A stretch of 64,000 bases of DNA from positions 682,001 to 746,000 of the forward strand of contig CAVXHK010000001.1 of the NCBI GenBank assembly GCA_963761705.1. Direction: 5' to 3'. Below are positions 1 through 10,012 of the stretch, one piece after another (the first letter of the stretch is position 1; the number at the start of each line of letters is the position of its first letter). The DNA is from CAVVKW01 sp963761705. Lineage in GTDB: Bacteria; Verrucomicrobiota; Verrucomicrobiia; Chthoniobacterales; JAATET01. A model generated the notes under the pieces. The model ran no database searches. It was not told the origin of the DNA and saw only the letters and a list, made by a program, of their open reading frames with translations. A program made the position numbers and the translations under genes.

Positions 1-2
1 AG

Positions 3-3000
3 CTCGACGCCTTCGGGCGCTTCACGGCGGATCGCTTTGAGGAGGGGGGATTCGAATCGCTCACGCTGGACGGGACGGTCGAATTCCGCGGGGACGTGCG
101 GCTGGACGCGGGTCGGCGGATTACGGTGGCGAGCGGGGGCGTGATCTACGCCGATGGCGACGTCGATCTGCGGGCGCCTTACGTCGAGATTGGCACGCCG
201 TTCGCGCCCCCGGTCCGCGCCGACGACGCGCTGGCGACGAGTGTCTTTAATTCCCTGGGTTCACCGTTCTTCTTCGCTCCGACCACGGGTAGCGGAAAGC
301 TGACCGTGAGAGGGCGCGTGATCGACATCGGCAACCTGTCGCTCCAGACGATTCGGCGGGCGAGTTTCATCGCCGAAGGGGGCGACATTCGGGGCAACGG
401 GACGCTCAGCATCGCGGGCCGGATCGTGATGAACGCGAGCCAGATCTACCCGACAACGGGAGCGGATTTCAACATCTTCGCCTACGACTTCGTGGGCCGA
501 GACCGGAACGTCATCCCGACGGAGTTCGTGATCCCGCCGGACCAGCCGAGGTTGCCGCTGCCGTCGCGCGTGGTGGCAAAGGAAGGTCTCATTCAATTTT
601 TCGCGAGCGGGACGTCGCCGCTTCCGCTCTCGGCGGGGGGCAGCCTCAACGCCTACGCGACGGTCATCGAGCAGGGTGGCAATTTGCGGGCTCCGATTGG
701 CTCGATCTCGCTCGGCTTCGACGGCACGGGGACCGTGCCGGTTGATTTGCTGACCGGAAATACTCTGCCCGTCCCGGTGACGAGGCGGCTCGTGCTGGGA
801 CGGGGTAGCACGACTTCCACCTCGGCGGTGGACCCGCTCACCGGCGAAGCCTTGCTGATCCCCTATGGGTTGAACGTCAACGACACGTCGTTCTTCGACC
901 CGGCGGGCTTCGACATCACGGCGGGCGGGGTGCCGACGAAGTCAGTGCGCGTTGGCGCGTCGAGTCTGGCGACCGCGCGTGACTCGCTGATCGATCTCCG
1001 CGGGGGGGGCGATCTGTTTGCCTATCGCTTCGTGGCGGGTCAGGGCGGATCGGTGGATCTGCTGGGGACGGCACCCGGCGCTTGGTCGGCGGGTCAGGAC
1101 TACGAGGCGGGCGACCTGGTGACTTTCGACGGGATAACCTTCTCGGCGCGGCAAGACAGTATGGGCGTCGCGCCGGAGCCGAACCTGTTTTGGACGGCGG
1201 TGCCGGAGCGGTTTGCGGTCGTTCCTGAATTCCAAGGTGAGGTCGCGCCGTTCGCGCCGTTTAGCCGTTCGACGAACGCGCCGGACATCGCGAGTGATCC
1301 GGGATACGTGAGCCGGACGTTGAGCGCGGGCGACCGGGTGTTTCTGAATGCCAGCAGTGCGCTGCCGGAGGGAGACTACACGCTCCTGCCGCCGCGTTAC
1401 GCGTTGCTTCCCGGTGCCGTCCTCGTGACGCCGCGCTCGACGGACCCGCGCCTGGAGACCCTCGCGCAGCCGGATGGGACGCGGCTGGTCTCGGGCTACC
1501 GCTACAATGGGTTGAATCGTGACCGCGACGTGCCGACGGTCTTCTCGTCGTTTGAAGTCCTGGATCGTGGCAACGTGCTGAATCGGGCCGAGTATCGTCT
1601 GCTCACGGCGAACCGCTTCCTGAGCAATCGCGCTCGGGCGCTCGAGGTCGACGTGCCGCGACTGCCGATCGACGCCGGACGCCTGGTGCTACAGGGCCTG
1701 GATCGCCTGGTCGTGCGCGGCGGGGTGCTGGGGTCGGCACCAATGGGCGGGCGTGGCGCCCGGATCGACATCAGCACACCCCTCAACATCCTGGTCACGG
1801 GACGCGGGATCGACACCGCCACGGCGGAATTCCCACCGGATCTCTTCGGCGTGGGCACCTTCGGACAACCGGAGACCGCGGTCGCCCGGATTCGAGCTTC
1901 ACTGCTCAACAGCTTCGACGCCGAGAGTCTCTTCCTCGGTGGGGAGCGGATCGATGTCGCCAATGGCACGTTCGTGCGAACGCTCTCGAGCGGAATCTTT
2001 CTCGACAACGCGGGAACGCCGCTGGTCGGGCCGGAGATCGTTCTTTCCGCCAATCGCTTGATCACGCTGGCACCGGGTTCGTCGGTGATCCAACGCGGAT
2101 CGTTGGGTGGGGAAGCGGATCGGCTACTCCTGCGGCAGGACGGCGTGCTGGTGCGGGTAAGCAGCGACTTCGACGCGACGACCCTGCGGGCCGGGGTGAC
2201 TCCTTCCCGCGAACCCTCGCTCTTCGTGGGCCGCGGATCGGTGATCTCGGGCACGAGTGTGTTGTTGGATTCGACCTACTCGACGACGCTGGCGCGTCGC
2301 GCGGTCATCGAGGGCGAATCCATCGGGCTGAACAGTGGTCAGATCACGGTGGCCCTCCGCAAACCGGGTCAGATTGAGCCGACGGTGGGTCTCATCCTGC
2401 GTGGGCGACTGCTGCGACAGCTCGGCGATGCCCGATCGCTGTCACTGTTGAGCTATTCGTCGTTCGACGTCTACGGGTCGGGGCAATTCCGGGGTGGGGA
2501 TTTTCTTTCCATCAATGCGGGTGAGATCCGGAGCTTCCAGACGGGGAAACGCCCGGCTCGCTTTTTCGCGGACAGCGTTCTGCTCGGCAACGCCGGCAAC
2601 GTGACCGTGCCGGAACCCGCCGCGGCGGTGGAAGGTGAGGTTCCCGAGCCGCCGCGGGGCGGGTTGGCCTTCACCGGGCGCACGATCGAACTCGCGGCCA
2701 ACGACCTGGCCTTCCGCGACTTTGCGACGCTCGAATTCACGGCTGACCGTCGTTTGCGCTTCACGGGCGAGGGAGCCCTCACGACGGACGGAACGCTGAC
2801 GGTGACGACGCCGAGCATCAGTGGCGGACGGTCCGCAATCCGCACGATCACGGCGGCGGGTGACGTGGCGCTCCTGGCGGCGGGCGGGAACGCGCGCCCG
2901 GGTTCGGGCGGCCTGGGGGCGAATCTGTCGATCACGGGGACCAGCGTGCGCGCCGACTCCGCGATCTCGCTGCCCAGTGGATTGCTCACGTTACGGGCAA

Positions 3001-6000
3001 CCGAGGGGGACGTGACGGTGGGAGGACGCCTGGACGTCTCGGGTCGGCGGATCTCGATCTACGACATCGTTCGCTTCACCGACGCCGGGAACGTTTCGTT
3101 GATCTCGGACCGGGGTTCGGTGTTGCTCGGCGAAGACAGCGTGATCGACGTCTCCTCGGATCCGCGGCGGGGTGACGCGGGGCGGATCGCCGTCGAGGCG
3201 GGGCTGGGTGATTTCGTGGCGGGCGGGACCCTGCTAGGTGGGGGTAGCCGACGTGGGGCGAGTGGATCGTTCCAACTCGACGTGTCGGAAATCGAAAATC
3301 TCAGCGGGCTGGATGAGGTCCTGAACATCGCGAACTTCAACGCCCTGCGGGATTATCGAATTCGCTCGGGCGACGTGCGCATTGATGGAGAAGCGAAGGC
3401 GGCGGTCTACCGTTTGGCAACCGACGCGGGGTCGATCCGCGTGGCCGGGCGGATCGATGCGTCGGGGGTAACGGGTGGGCGCATCGAGCTGAAGGCCTCC
3501 GGGAGCGTGGTGCTGGCGGACGGGGCGGTGTTGGACGCGTCCGGAAAAAAATTTGACGCCGCCGGGAAGGGTGGCTCGGTGTTGCTCGAAGCCGGTTCCC
3601 AGATCGACGGTGTGATCGACGAGACGGGTCAGATCGAAATCCTTCGCGGGTCGCTGATCAATTTGCGGGTCGCCCAGGCGCGGGAGAATAGCCAGGAGGA
3701 TCGGGGTTGGTTCACGGGTACCCTGCACCTGCGGGCTCCGCGCACGGCGGCAGGTGACGATCTGGCCATCGCCGCGATTGCGGGGGAAATCCGCGGCGCG
3801 TCGAGCGTCATCGCCGAGGGTTATCGGCTCTACGACCTTACCGGTGTGGGTGAGGAGATCACGACCGGGCTGCGGAACACGATCAACAGCGACGCGGCCA
3901 CCTTCCTCGGTGCGGCCGGAACGGAATCGGCGAACTACGGGGCGGTGAGAACCCGGCTCGTCGGAGACGACGGGGCTCTCGGATCGATCCTCACCATCCG
4001 GCCCGGTGTCGAGATCGTGAACCGCACGGGCGACCTGCGGCTCGGCTCGCAATTTTCGCCGCAGAACAACGATTGGAATCTCGCGACTTTCCGTTTTGGC
4101 CCGCGGAGCGTCCCGGGCATCCTGACGTTGCGGGCATCGGAGGATCTCGTTTTCTTCAATACGCTGAGCGACGGGTTCTTCACGAGTGCCTTCAATTCGC
4201 GCCTCGTCGAGCGCAACCCCGAGGTGCCGCTGAACGCGCAATCGTGGAGCTACCGGTTGGCGGCGGGCGCGGATTTCACCGCGGCGGATTTCAGTCGGGT
4301 CCTTGCGCTGGGTCTGCTTGCGGCTGACAAGGGATCGTTTAAAATTGGCAAGCCGACCGGGACCGGGGCGGCGTTTCCTTCCGGATCGAACGCCTCGACG
4401 CGAAACACGATCCCGCGCTCTTTTCAAGTCATTCGCACGGGCAGCGGCGATATCGACATCGTCGCCGGGCGGGACATTCAACTACTGAATCAAATCGCGT
4501 CGATCTACACGGTCGGCACGCAGGTGGCTGACGCGACGCTGGGCGGCACCTACGACGTGCCGTTCCTCAACGCGAATGGCGGGCAGTTTTTCCTCGGGGC
4601 GGTGCAGCAAAACCCGGGTTACCAGCCGCAGTTCACGATGGGCGGCGGCGACGTCACGCTCGAGGCCGGGCGCGACATAGCGCGCTACCGCCTCGACTTC
4701 GATGGCGTGACGCTGCTGACCGATTCAAGTCGGCAGTTGCCGATCAATTGGCTCTACCGCGTCGGGTTCGTCGATCCGGAGACGGGGGCATTCGGGGCTG
4801 GGCGGTTCGACGGGCCGACCTTCCCGCAAATTCTGTCGACGAGTTGGTGGGTGGATTTCAGCAATTTCTTCGAGGGCGTCGGCGCGCTCGGTGGCGGGAA
4901 TGTCTCGCTGCTCGCTGGGAACAACGTGACGAACGTCGACGCTGTCGTGCCCACCAACGCACGGTCGCCCAAAGGAATCCCGGACGCCGCCGCGCTCGTC
5001 GAGTTGGGCGGAGGCGACCTCACCGTGCGGGCCGGCAACGCGATCGATGGCGGCGTCTACTACGTCGAGCGTGGCCGCGGATTGCTCGATGCTGGCAGCG
5101 AAATTCGGACGAATTCGAGTCGCTCGCCGTCGGTCGGGGTTTTTGCAAACCAAGCACCGCTCGACCAGTTGACGTGGCTTCCAACGACGCTGTTTCTCGG
5201 TAAGGGAAGCTTTGACGTGCGGGCGCGTGGCGACATCCTGCTTGGCCCGGTTGCCAATCCGTTCCTCCTGCCCGGAGGCTACAACAACACGTATTGGTAT
5301 AAGACCTATTTCTCGACCTACGACCCAAAGAGCGCGGTCGACGTGACTTCACTCGGCGGGTCGGTGACGCTGCGCGAGAGCGTTGTGCTGCCGACCGTTG
5401 GAGCCGGCGGCAGCACGCCGACGCTGCTCGCGTGGTTCCAGAATGTCCTGGTCTTCGACGCCCAGCGAACGACGGCCTCGACGTTTCAACCGTGGCTCCG
5501 CCTGAACGAGACAAGCGTGGCTTCGTTCTCGACCGTCGTTGGCTTGAAACCGCCGACGCTACGAGTCACGGCCTTCTCGGGTGACATCAACGTCGCGGGC
5601 GATCTCACGCTCGCGCCCGCGCCGAACGGGACGCTGGAACTCATCGCCGGGGGTGCGATCAACGGTCTCCAGCCCCAGGGTGTGACGACGGTCAACGGCG
5701 CGCCGGTGGTTGGCTTCGGCTCCAGCCGGATCATCGTATCGGACGCCGATCCGGCGAACGTTCCCGGGATCGAGAGTCCGTTTGCGTATCAGAGCCTCGT
5801 CGGCACGACGGGCTTGGCGCGCCAATCGGGTGACGATTTTCTCTTCTTCGTGAACGCGCTGTTCGCCGAGACGGGCGCTCCCACTCTCGACCTGCAGACC
5901 AGGCAGGCGCTGCATTCGTCCGATCTCCTCCACCGGGACGACCCGGACCCGGTGCGCCTCTACGCGAGCAACGGGAGCATCTCAGGCTTGACGCTATTCA

Positions 6001-7451
6001 GTCCGAAGGTCACCCGGATCTTCGCCGGGCGGGACATCACGGACGTCTCGTTCTATTTGCAGCAGACCAGCGAGACCGACACGACGGTGATCTCGGCGGG
6101 GCGCGACATTCTCCTTTACAATGCAAATTCGCCCGGGCGTTCGGCGGCTGTCGCGAGCGGCAACCAGCTCAACCTCGGCGAGGTGCCGCTCGCGGGTGAC
6201 ATTCAGCTTGGCGGCCCCGGTGTGCTCGAGATTCTGGCTGGACGCGACCTTGATCTCGGCACCGGAGAAAACAACGCCGACGGCACGGGCGTCGGCATCA
6301 CGACGCTGGGCAACTCCCGCAACGCGGCGCTGCCTTTCACGGGTTCGAGCGTGATCGCGATCGCCGGATTGCGCGAGACGGCGGAGGGTCTCGCGGGATC
6401 GAACCTCGACTTCGACGCGTTCATCGAGGCGTTCCTTTTCGAGGATGTCGATGATCCGACCGCCACGACCGCGGCGGGCGGACTGGGCGGACTGGGCGAT
6501 TTGACGCTGGAGGAATTCCTGGCGCTTCCGACCGTCCGGCGGAATCAGCTCGCGCTCAATGTATTTTACGACGTGCTGCGGACCACGGGTCGCCGAGCGG
6601 TCGATCCGGCGAGTCCGACGTTCCAGAATTACGACCGTGGATTTGAGGCGATCGACGCGCTGTTCAATGGGAGATACCGCGGTGAGTTGCTGACCCGCGC
6701 CCGCGACGTTCGGACGCGGAGCGGCGGGGGGATTCAGCTCCTGGCGCCGGGCGGCGGACTTACGCTCGCGAATTCCACCCTCGGCGCGGCCCTCGTTCCC
6801 CCGGGGATCGTGACCGAAAGCGGTGGTGATATTTCGGTCTTCACCGACGACAGCGTTGACATCGGAATCGGTCGGATCTTCACGCTGCGCGGCGGCAATC
6901 AAATCATCTGGTCCTCGACCGGAGACATCGCCGCCGGATCGTCGGCGAAGACGGTGCAGTCCGCGCCGCCAACCCGCGTGCTGCTCGATCCGTCGAGCGC
7001 CGATGTGCAGACCGATCTGGCCGGCTTGGCGACGGGCGGCGGAATTGGCGTCCTGGCGACGGTCAGGGGCATTCCGCCCGGCGACGTCGATCTCATCGCT
7101 CCCGTTGGTGTCGTCGACGCGGGTGACGCGGGAATTCGGGCGACCGGCAACCTGACGGTTGCGGCAACGGAGTTCCGGAACGCCGGTAACTCCGTGGCCG
7201 GTGGCACGACGACCGGCGCACCCGCTCCGGCTGTCGTCAGCGCGCCCAACGTCGGCGGTCTCACCAGCGCGGCGGGCACGGCGGGTGCGGCGCAGAGCAG
7301 CGCCGACGACGCGGCCGGAAATTTCCAACCGACCGCGGCGCCGCGTGAAGAAGCGCCGTCCATCTTCGTCGTCGAAGTCGTGGGCTACGGCGGTGGGGCG
7401 GTCTCCGCATCGTCGGAACCGACGCCGACGCCGGAACCCGCCGCCCGCTAG
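3..7451 (+). CDS. Filamentous haemagglutinin-like giant exoprotein (5' end outside window)
   Basis: The frame is open from the left edge of the window, so the start, signal peptide and any TPS secretion domain lie outside it; about 2480 codons are visible. The protein is a long series of short beta-strand-like turns rich in Gly, Asp, Thr and Val. It carries recurrent AGRDI/AGRDL motifs (near 4465, 4665, 6025, 6095 and 6240), typical of filamentous haemagglutinin-family beta-helix adhesins. These are exported through a TpsB-type outer-membrane pore and act at the cell surface. The C-terminus is a Pro/Ala/Thr-rich tail. At 1083-1202 the solenoid is interrupted by a segment resembling a carbohydrate-binding module 5/12. 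No TpsB partner is present downstream, so it may lie upstream. A Sel1 gene follows after 17 bp, suggesting co-transcription. The family is assigned by repeat character rather than a single catalytic motif. Confidence 0.8.
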   Translation, partial: LDAFGRFTADRFEEGGFESLTLDGTVEFRGDVRLDAGRRITVASGGVIYADGDVDLRAPYVEIGTPFAPPVRADDALATSVFNSLGSPFFFAPTTGSGKLTVRGRVIDIGNLSLQTIRRASFIAEGGDIRGNGTLSIAGRIVMNASQIYPTTGADFNIFAYDFVGRDRNVIPTEFVIPPDQPRLPLPSRVVAKEGLIQFFASGTSPLPLSAGGSLNAYATVIEQGGNLRAPIGSISLGFDGTGTVPVDLLTGNTLPVPVTRRLVLGRGSTTSTSAVDPLTGEALLIPYGLNVNDTSFFDPAGFDITAGGVPTKSVRVGASSLATARDSLIDLRGGGDLFAYRFVAGQGGSVDLLGTAPGAWSAGQDYEAGDLVTFDGITFSARQDSMGVAPEPNLFWTAVPERFAVVPEFQGEVAPFAPFSRSTNAPDIASDPGYVSRTLSAGDRVFLNASSALPEGDYTLLPPRYALLPGAVLVTPRSTDPRLETLAQPDGTRLVSGYRYNGLNRDRDVPTVFSSFEVLDRGNVLNRAEYRLLTANRFLSNRARALEVDVPRLPIDAGRLVLQGLDRLVVRGGVLGSAPMGGRGARIDISTPLNILVTGRGIDTATAEFPPDLFGVGTFGQPETAVARIRASLLNSFDAESLFLGGERIDVANGTFVRTLSSGIFLDNAGTPLVGPEIVLSANRLITLAPGSSVIQRGSLGGEADRLLLRQDGVLVRVSSDFDATTLRAGVTPSREPSLFVGRGSVISGTSVLLDSTYSTTLARRAVIEGESIGLNSGQITVALRKPGQIEPTVGLILRGRLLRQLGDARSLSLLSYSSFDVYGSGQFRGGDFLSINAGEIRSFQTGKRPARFFADSVLLGNAGNVTVPEPAAAVEGEVPEPPRGGLAFTGRTIELAANDLAFRDFATLEFTADRRLRFTGEGALTTDGTLTVTTPSISGGRSAIRTITAAGDVALLAAGGNARPGSGGLGANLSITGTSVRADSAISLPSGLLTLRATEGDVTVGGRLDVSGRRISIYDIVRFTDAGNVSLISDRGSVLLGEDSVIDVSSDPRRGDAGRIAVEAGLGDFVAGGTLLGGGSRRGASGSFQLDVSEIENLSGLDEVLNIANFNALRDYRIRSGDVRIDGEAKAAVYRLATDAGSIRVAGRIDASGVTGGRIELKASGSVVLADGAVLDASGKKFDAAGKGGSVLLEAGSQIDGVIDETGQIEILRGSLINLRVAQARENSQEDRGWFTGTLHLRAPRTAAGDDLAIAAIAGEIRGASSVIAEGYRLYDLTGVGEEITTGLRNTINSDAATFLGAAGTESANYGAVRTRLVGDDGALGSILTIRPGVEIVNRTGDLRLGSQFSPQNNDWNLATFRFGPRSVPGILTLRASEDLVFFNTLSDGFFTSAFNSRLVERNPEVPLNAQSWSYRLAAGADFTAADFSRVLALGLLAADKGSFKIGKPTGTGAAFPSGSNASTRNTIPRSFQVIRTGSGDIDIVAGRDIQLLNQIASIYTVGTQVADATLGGTYDVPFLNANGGQFFLGAVQQNPGYQPQFTMGGGDVTLEAGRDIARYRLDFDGVTLLTDSSRQLPINWLYRVGFVDPETGAFGAGRFDGPTFPQILSTSWWVDFSNFFEGVGALGGGNVSLLAGNNVTNVDAVVPTNARSPKGIPDAAALVELGGGDLTVRAGNAIDGGVYYVERGRGLLDAGSEIRTNSSRSPSVGVFANQAPLDQLTWLPTTLFLGKGSFDVRARGDILLGPVANPFLLPGGYNNTYWYKTYFSTYDPKSAVDVTSLGGSVTLRESVVLPTVGAGGSTPTLLAWFQNVLVFDAQRTTASTFQPWLRLNETSVASFSTVVGLKPPTLRVTAFSGDINVAGDLTLAPAPNGTLELIAGGAINGLQPQGVTTVNGAPVVGFGSSRIIVSDADPANVPGIESPFAYQSLVGTTGLARQSGDDFLFFVNALFAETGAPTLDLQTRQALHSSDLLHRDDPDPVRLYASNGSISGLTLFSPKVTRIFAGRDITDVSFYLQQTSETDTTVISAGRDILLYNANSPGRSAAVASGNQLNLGEVPLAGDIQLGGPGVLEILAGRDLDLGTGENNADGTGVGITTLGNSRNAALPFTGSSVIAIAGLRETAEGLAGSNLDFDAFIEAFLFEDVDDPTATTAAGGLGGLGDLTLEEFLALPTVRRNQLALNVFYDVLRTTGRRAVDPASPTFQNYDRGFEAIDALFNGRYRGELLTRARDVRTRSGGGIQLLAPGGGLTLANSTLGAALVPPGIVTESGGDISVFTDDSVDIGIGRIFTLRGGNQIIWSSTGDIAAGSSAKTVQSAPPTRVLLDPSSADVQTDLAGLATGGGIGVLATVRGIPPGDVDLIAPVGVVDAGDAGIRATGNLTVAATEFRNAGNSVAGGTTTGAPAPAVVSAPNVGGLTSAAGTAGAAQSSADDAAGNFQPTAAPREEAPSIFVVEVVGYGGGAVSASSEPTPTPEPAAR

Positions 7452-7468
7452 GCATTTCTCGAGCAACA

Positions 7469-8371
7469 ATGAAACGCTTCCGCCTCAAGCACGCGCTCTC
7501 CGCCCTGACCTTCGGGATACTTCTTGGCCCGCTCGGCCAAGGTCCGGTTGATCTCCAGTCAGCCGAACCCGAGGCGACCGCCCGAATCGGGGATGCGGAG
7601 TCGCAATTGAAACGCGGGAAAATGTATGCCGCGGGAGATGGGGTCGAGCAAGACGACGCCCAGGCGGCGGAGTGGTTTCGGCGGGCGGCGGAGAATGGCT
7701 CGGTCGAGGCGCAGAACAATTACGCGGCGGCGCTGTTCCAAGGCCGCGGGGTGCCCGCCGATCAGACCGAGGCGGTGATTTGGTATCAAAAGGCAGCGGA
7801 CGGCGGTGCCGTGTTGTCGCAGTTCGTGCTCGGGCAGCTCTCGGAACGCGGGATCGGAATTGATCAGGATCTGGAAGCCGCCGTCGCGTATTACACGCGG
7901 GCGGGAGACTCAGGCTATACCGCCGCCCAACGCGAGTTGGGGCGACTCTATCTCGAAAGCTCCGGCGCTCTCGAGCAGGACAATTCCAAGGCGCGCAAAT
8001 GGCTTGCGAAGGCCGCTGAGGGAGGCGACGCGTGGTCACAGAACGCGCTCGGTGTCCTGTTCGAGCAGGGCTTGGGCGGTGAGGTCGACCGGGAGCGGGC
8101 AACGGAACTTTACCTCGCGGCGGCTGAAGCCGGCGACGCCAAGGCGCAAAGCAATCTCGGTCGAGTCCTCTTCGAAGAATCCGCTCGAGAACGTGATCGC
8201 TCGGAAATTTTCAAATGGCTTTCGCTCAGCGCGGACCAGGGCGAGATCACGGCTTCGAAAATTCTGGTCGGCTTGGAACTCGAGATGTCGGAAGCTGAAC
8301 TCGCGGAAGGCCGTCGGCGCCTAGCGGCAGCCCGCTCGGAACGGGCCGCTCAAACTCCGCCCGACAAGTGA
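7469..8371 (+). CDS. Secreted Sel1-repeat (TPR-like) protein
   Basis: This 300-residue protein has an N-terminal signal peptide of about 30 residues (basic MKRFRLKH, then a hydrophobic stretch). At least six Sel1-like repeats of roughly 36 residues follow, with the family pattern of an A-x-x-W/Y-(F/Y)-x-x-A-A core and G-x-A-x-x-Q links (for example AAEWFRRAAENGSVEAQNNY). Sel1 repeats are alpha/alpha protein-interaction scaffolds, usually periplasmic or envelope-associated in bacteria. It starts 17 bp after the haemagglutinin-like gene, so it may serve secretion or surface assembly of that product; this is inference from position only. The C-terminus is Ala/Arg-rich and unassigned. Confidence 0.85.
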   Translation: MKRFRLKHALSALTFGILLGPLGQGPVDLQSAEPEATARIGDAESQLKRGKMYAAGDGVEQDDAQAAEWFRRAAENGSVEAQNNYAAALFQGRGVPADQTEAVIWYQKAADGGAVLSQFVLGQLSERGIGIDQDLEAAVAYYTRAGDSGYTAAQRELGRLYLESSGALEQDNSKARKWLAKAAEGGDAWSQNALGVLFEQGLGGEVDRERATELYLAAAEAGDAKAQSNLGRVLFEESARERDRSEIFKWLSLSADQGEITASKILVGLELEMSEAELAEGRRRLAAARSERAAQTPPDK

Positions 8372-8387
8372 CTCCCCATTCGATCCT

Positions 8388-9248
8388 ATGAAAACCACTC
8401 TCCGCTTCCTCGTTGTTCTCAGTCTCACTCAGACGCTGCTCCTCGCAGCGGTTGCGTGGTCCTCCTTCCGGGAGCCGGTGGCAAGGGCGACGGCGGAATT
8501 GGCGATCTCGAGCGATGCGACCGTTCGAGCCAATACTTCGAAACCGGGTGGATCAACGTTGCCGACTCCGGGACCCGCTTCGGCACCATTCGTGGCGAAT
8601 CGATTGTCCGCTCCGAGCGACTCAGTTCAATTGCCTGGCACGCAACCGGTCTTTGCGGGGGTCCAGCGCGCGCCGGTTGTTCCAAGTTCAGCACTCACAG
8701 CGATGGTCTCGAATTCGGTGGTTGCCCCGGTCACCCGGCAGCCGCACGATTCGTTGGTCACGACCGTGGGGCCGCGGCCCTCAGCGGCCAGCGTTCCTGG
8801 TCGGAATGGCACTCCGCCGAACACCGTCGTGCCCGCGTTTGCGACTGGAATCATCCCCCGAGCCACCGCCGGAGTCGGCGCCGGGGCGCTCGGCGAACCC
8901 GGGGGCGTGACCGAGCCCGCCCGAAGCCTCGCCGAAACCCGGCGATCGGAGGCCGTGGAAGCGGAGACGATTGAGGCTCCCGAGGGCACCACCGTGCCGG
9001 CGGCGTTGGAGGCCACGGATGAATCCATCGCCGCGGAACCCGCCAAAAAGGACCGTCTCCGCGACATTCAGAACGAGTTTGCAGACTCCCTCCGCGATCA
9101 ATCGGGGCGCATTCCGAGAGAAGTCGACCGCGCCGAGTGGCAAACGGCCCAATGGTTGGCTGACCAGCGATACCGCGCGATGTTTGGCCAGCAAGCGTTC
9201 AACGCTCAGCAACGGACCGCGGCCTTGGAGATCGGAGGCGGGCAGTAG
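8388..9248 (+). CDS. Hypothetical exported or membrane-anchored Pro/Ser/Ala-rich protein
   Basis: I do not recognise this 286-residue protein. It begins with a basic residue and a hydrophobic segment (about residues 7-25) that could be a signal peptide or membrane anchor. A long low-complexity region rich in Pro, Ser, Thr, Ala and Val follows, then a charged C-terminal block (about residues 215-286) with helical character rich in Arg, Gln, Glu and Ala. It begins 16 bp after the Sel1 gene, in the same direction, and looks like the third gene of the haemagglutinin-Sel1 transcription unit. The low-complexity linker between an anchor and a helical tail would suit an envelope-spanning accessory, but no function can be assigned. 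Confidence 0.65.
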   Translation: MKTTLRFLVVLSLTQTLLLAAVAWSSFREPVARATAELAISSDATVRANTSKPGGSTLPTPGPASAPFVANRLSAPSDSVQLPGTQPVFAGVQRAPVVPSSALTAMVSNSVVAPVTRQPHDSLVTTVGPRPSAASVPGRNGTPPNTVVPAFATGIIPRATAGVGAGALGEPGGVTEPARSLAETRRSEAVEAETIEAPEGTTVPAALEATDESIAAEPAKKDRLRDIQNEFADSLRDQSGRIPREVDRAEWQTAQWLADQRYRAMFGQQAFNAQQRTAALEIGGGQ

Positions 9249-9300
9249 AGATCCCGCTTTTTTTAGACAGAGAAGGCGTCGCCGCTCTCGCGATTTTTAA

Positions 9301-9891
9301 TTAATTGGAGTCGGCGTCGTCGGAGCGGTCCCTAGGCTCGGCGCGAAATTTGTAAACGAAGCTTGGCGAGGTGTCATCGGCGAGCGTGACCGAGTAGGTC
9401 ATACGGACAATGCGTTTGACGCTGATGCGGATCGTGGCGTCGTAACGGCCTTCAATTTTTCCACTTTGGCCATCCAAGCGAAACTGGCCGGACATCTGGA
9501 TCGATCGGGCGGTTGCGCCGTAAAACCCGCGGGTCTTCTGATTGTTCGACACGGCGGGGGCAATCTCGTCGATGGCGACGCGACCGCTCGGGCGGAAGCG
9601 AAAGCGGTTGTTGATCGGGACGCGCTCGCCCTCGACTTTCACTTTGCTCTCGAGTTTGAATACTCCCGAGAGTCCGTCGTCCGCGATGTTGGCGCGGATT
9701 TTGAGCCGGTTGCCGCGGAATTTGTCCTGCGTGGTCGTGACCACGGTTCGCCCGAAATAGTTGCCTTGGAAGGCGGAGAGGTCGGTGGCGTTCTTGGTCG
9801 CTCCGCCCTCGTCGGTGTCTTGAGCTCGGAGGGCGGGGAAAATGGCGAGCGCGGCGAGGGCGGCGGCGCTGAGGCGGGCGTGGTGAAGCAT
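9301..9891 (-). CDS. Hypothetical secreted protein
   Basis: This 196-residue protein has a clear Sec signal peptide (MLHHARLSAAALAALAIFPA, ending at an LRAQ-like cleavage site around residue 23). The mature part is beta-rich, with alternating hydrophobic/polar stretches and many Lys/Arg/Ser residues (for example RNRFRFRPSGRVAIDE-type strands), suggesting a small beta-barrel or beta-sandwich. I recognise no family or catalytic motif. It is convergent with the preceding gene, with only 52 bp between stops, and is followed on the plus strand by another small exported protein. It is probably real because of the signal peptide and the strand-consistent composition. Confidence 0.6.
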   Translation of the reverse strand: MLHHARLSAAALAALAIFPALRAQDTDEGGATKNATDLSAFQGNYFGRTVVTTTQDKFRGNRLKIRANIADDGLSGVFKLESKVKVEGERVPINNRFRFRPSGRVAIDEIAPAVSNNQKTRGFYGATARSIQMSGQFRLDGQSGKIEGRYDATIRISVKRIVRMTYSVTLADDTSPSFVYKFRAEPRDRSDDADSN

Positions 9892-10012
9892 GTCGGGAAT
9901 CTATTGCGACGGGGAACCCGGACAAGGGCGGATGGGCTGATTTCGGGCTTGTGACGAAAATGTTACGTTTGGGGAAAGGTTGAATTTTGAATGGGAAATG
10001 AGAAATGGGGGT

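Noticed and set aside
5994..7469. 491-codon minus-strand frame under the haemagglutinin-like gene
   Set aside because: Arg/Asp-rich composition expected from the antisense of a high-GC gene; no motif, and the plus-strand gene has clear family repeats.
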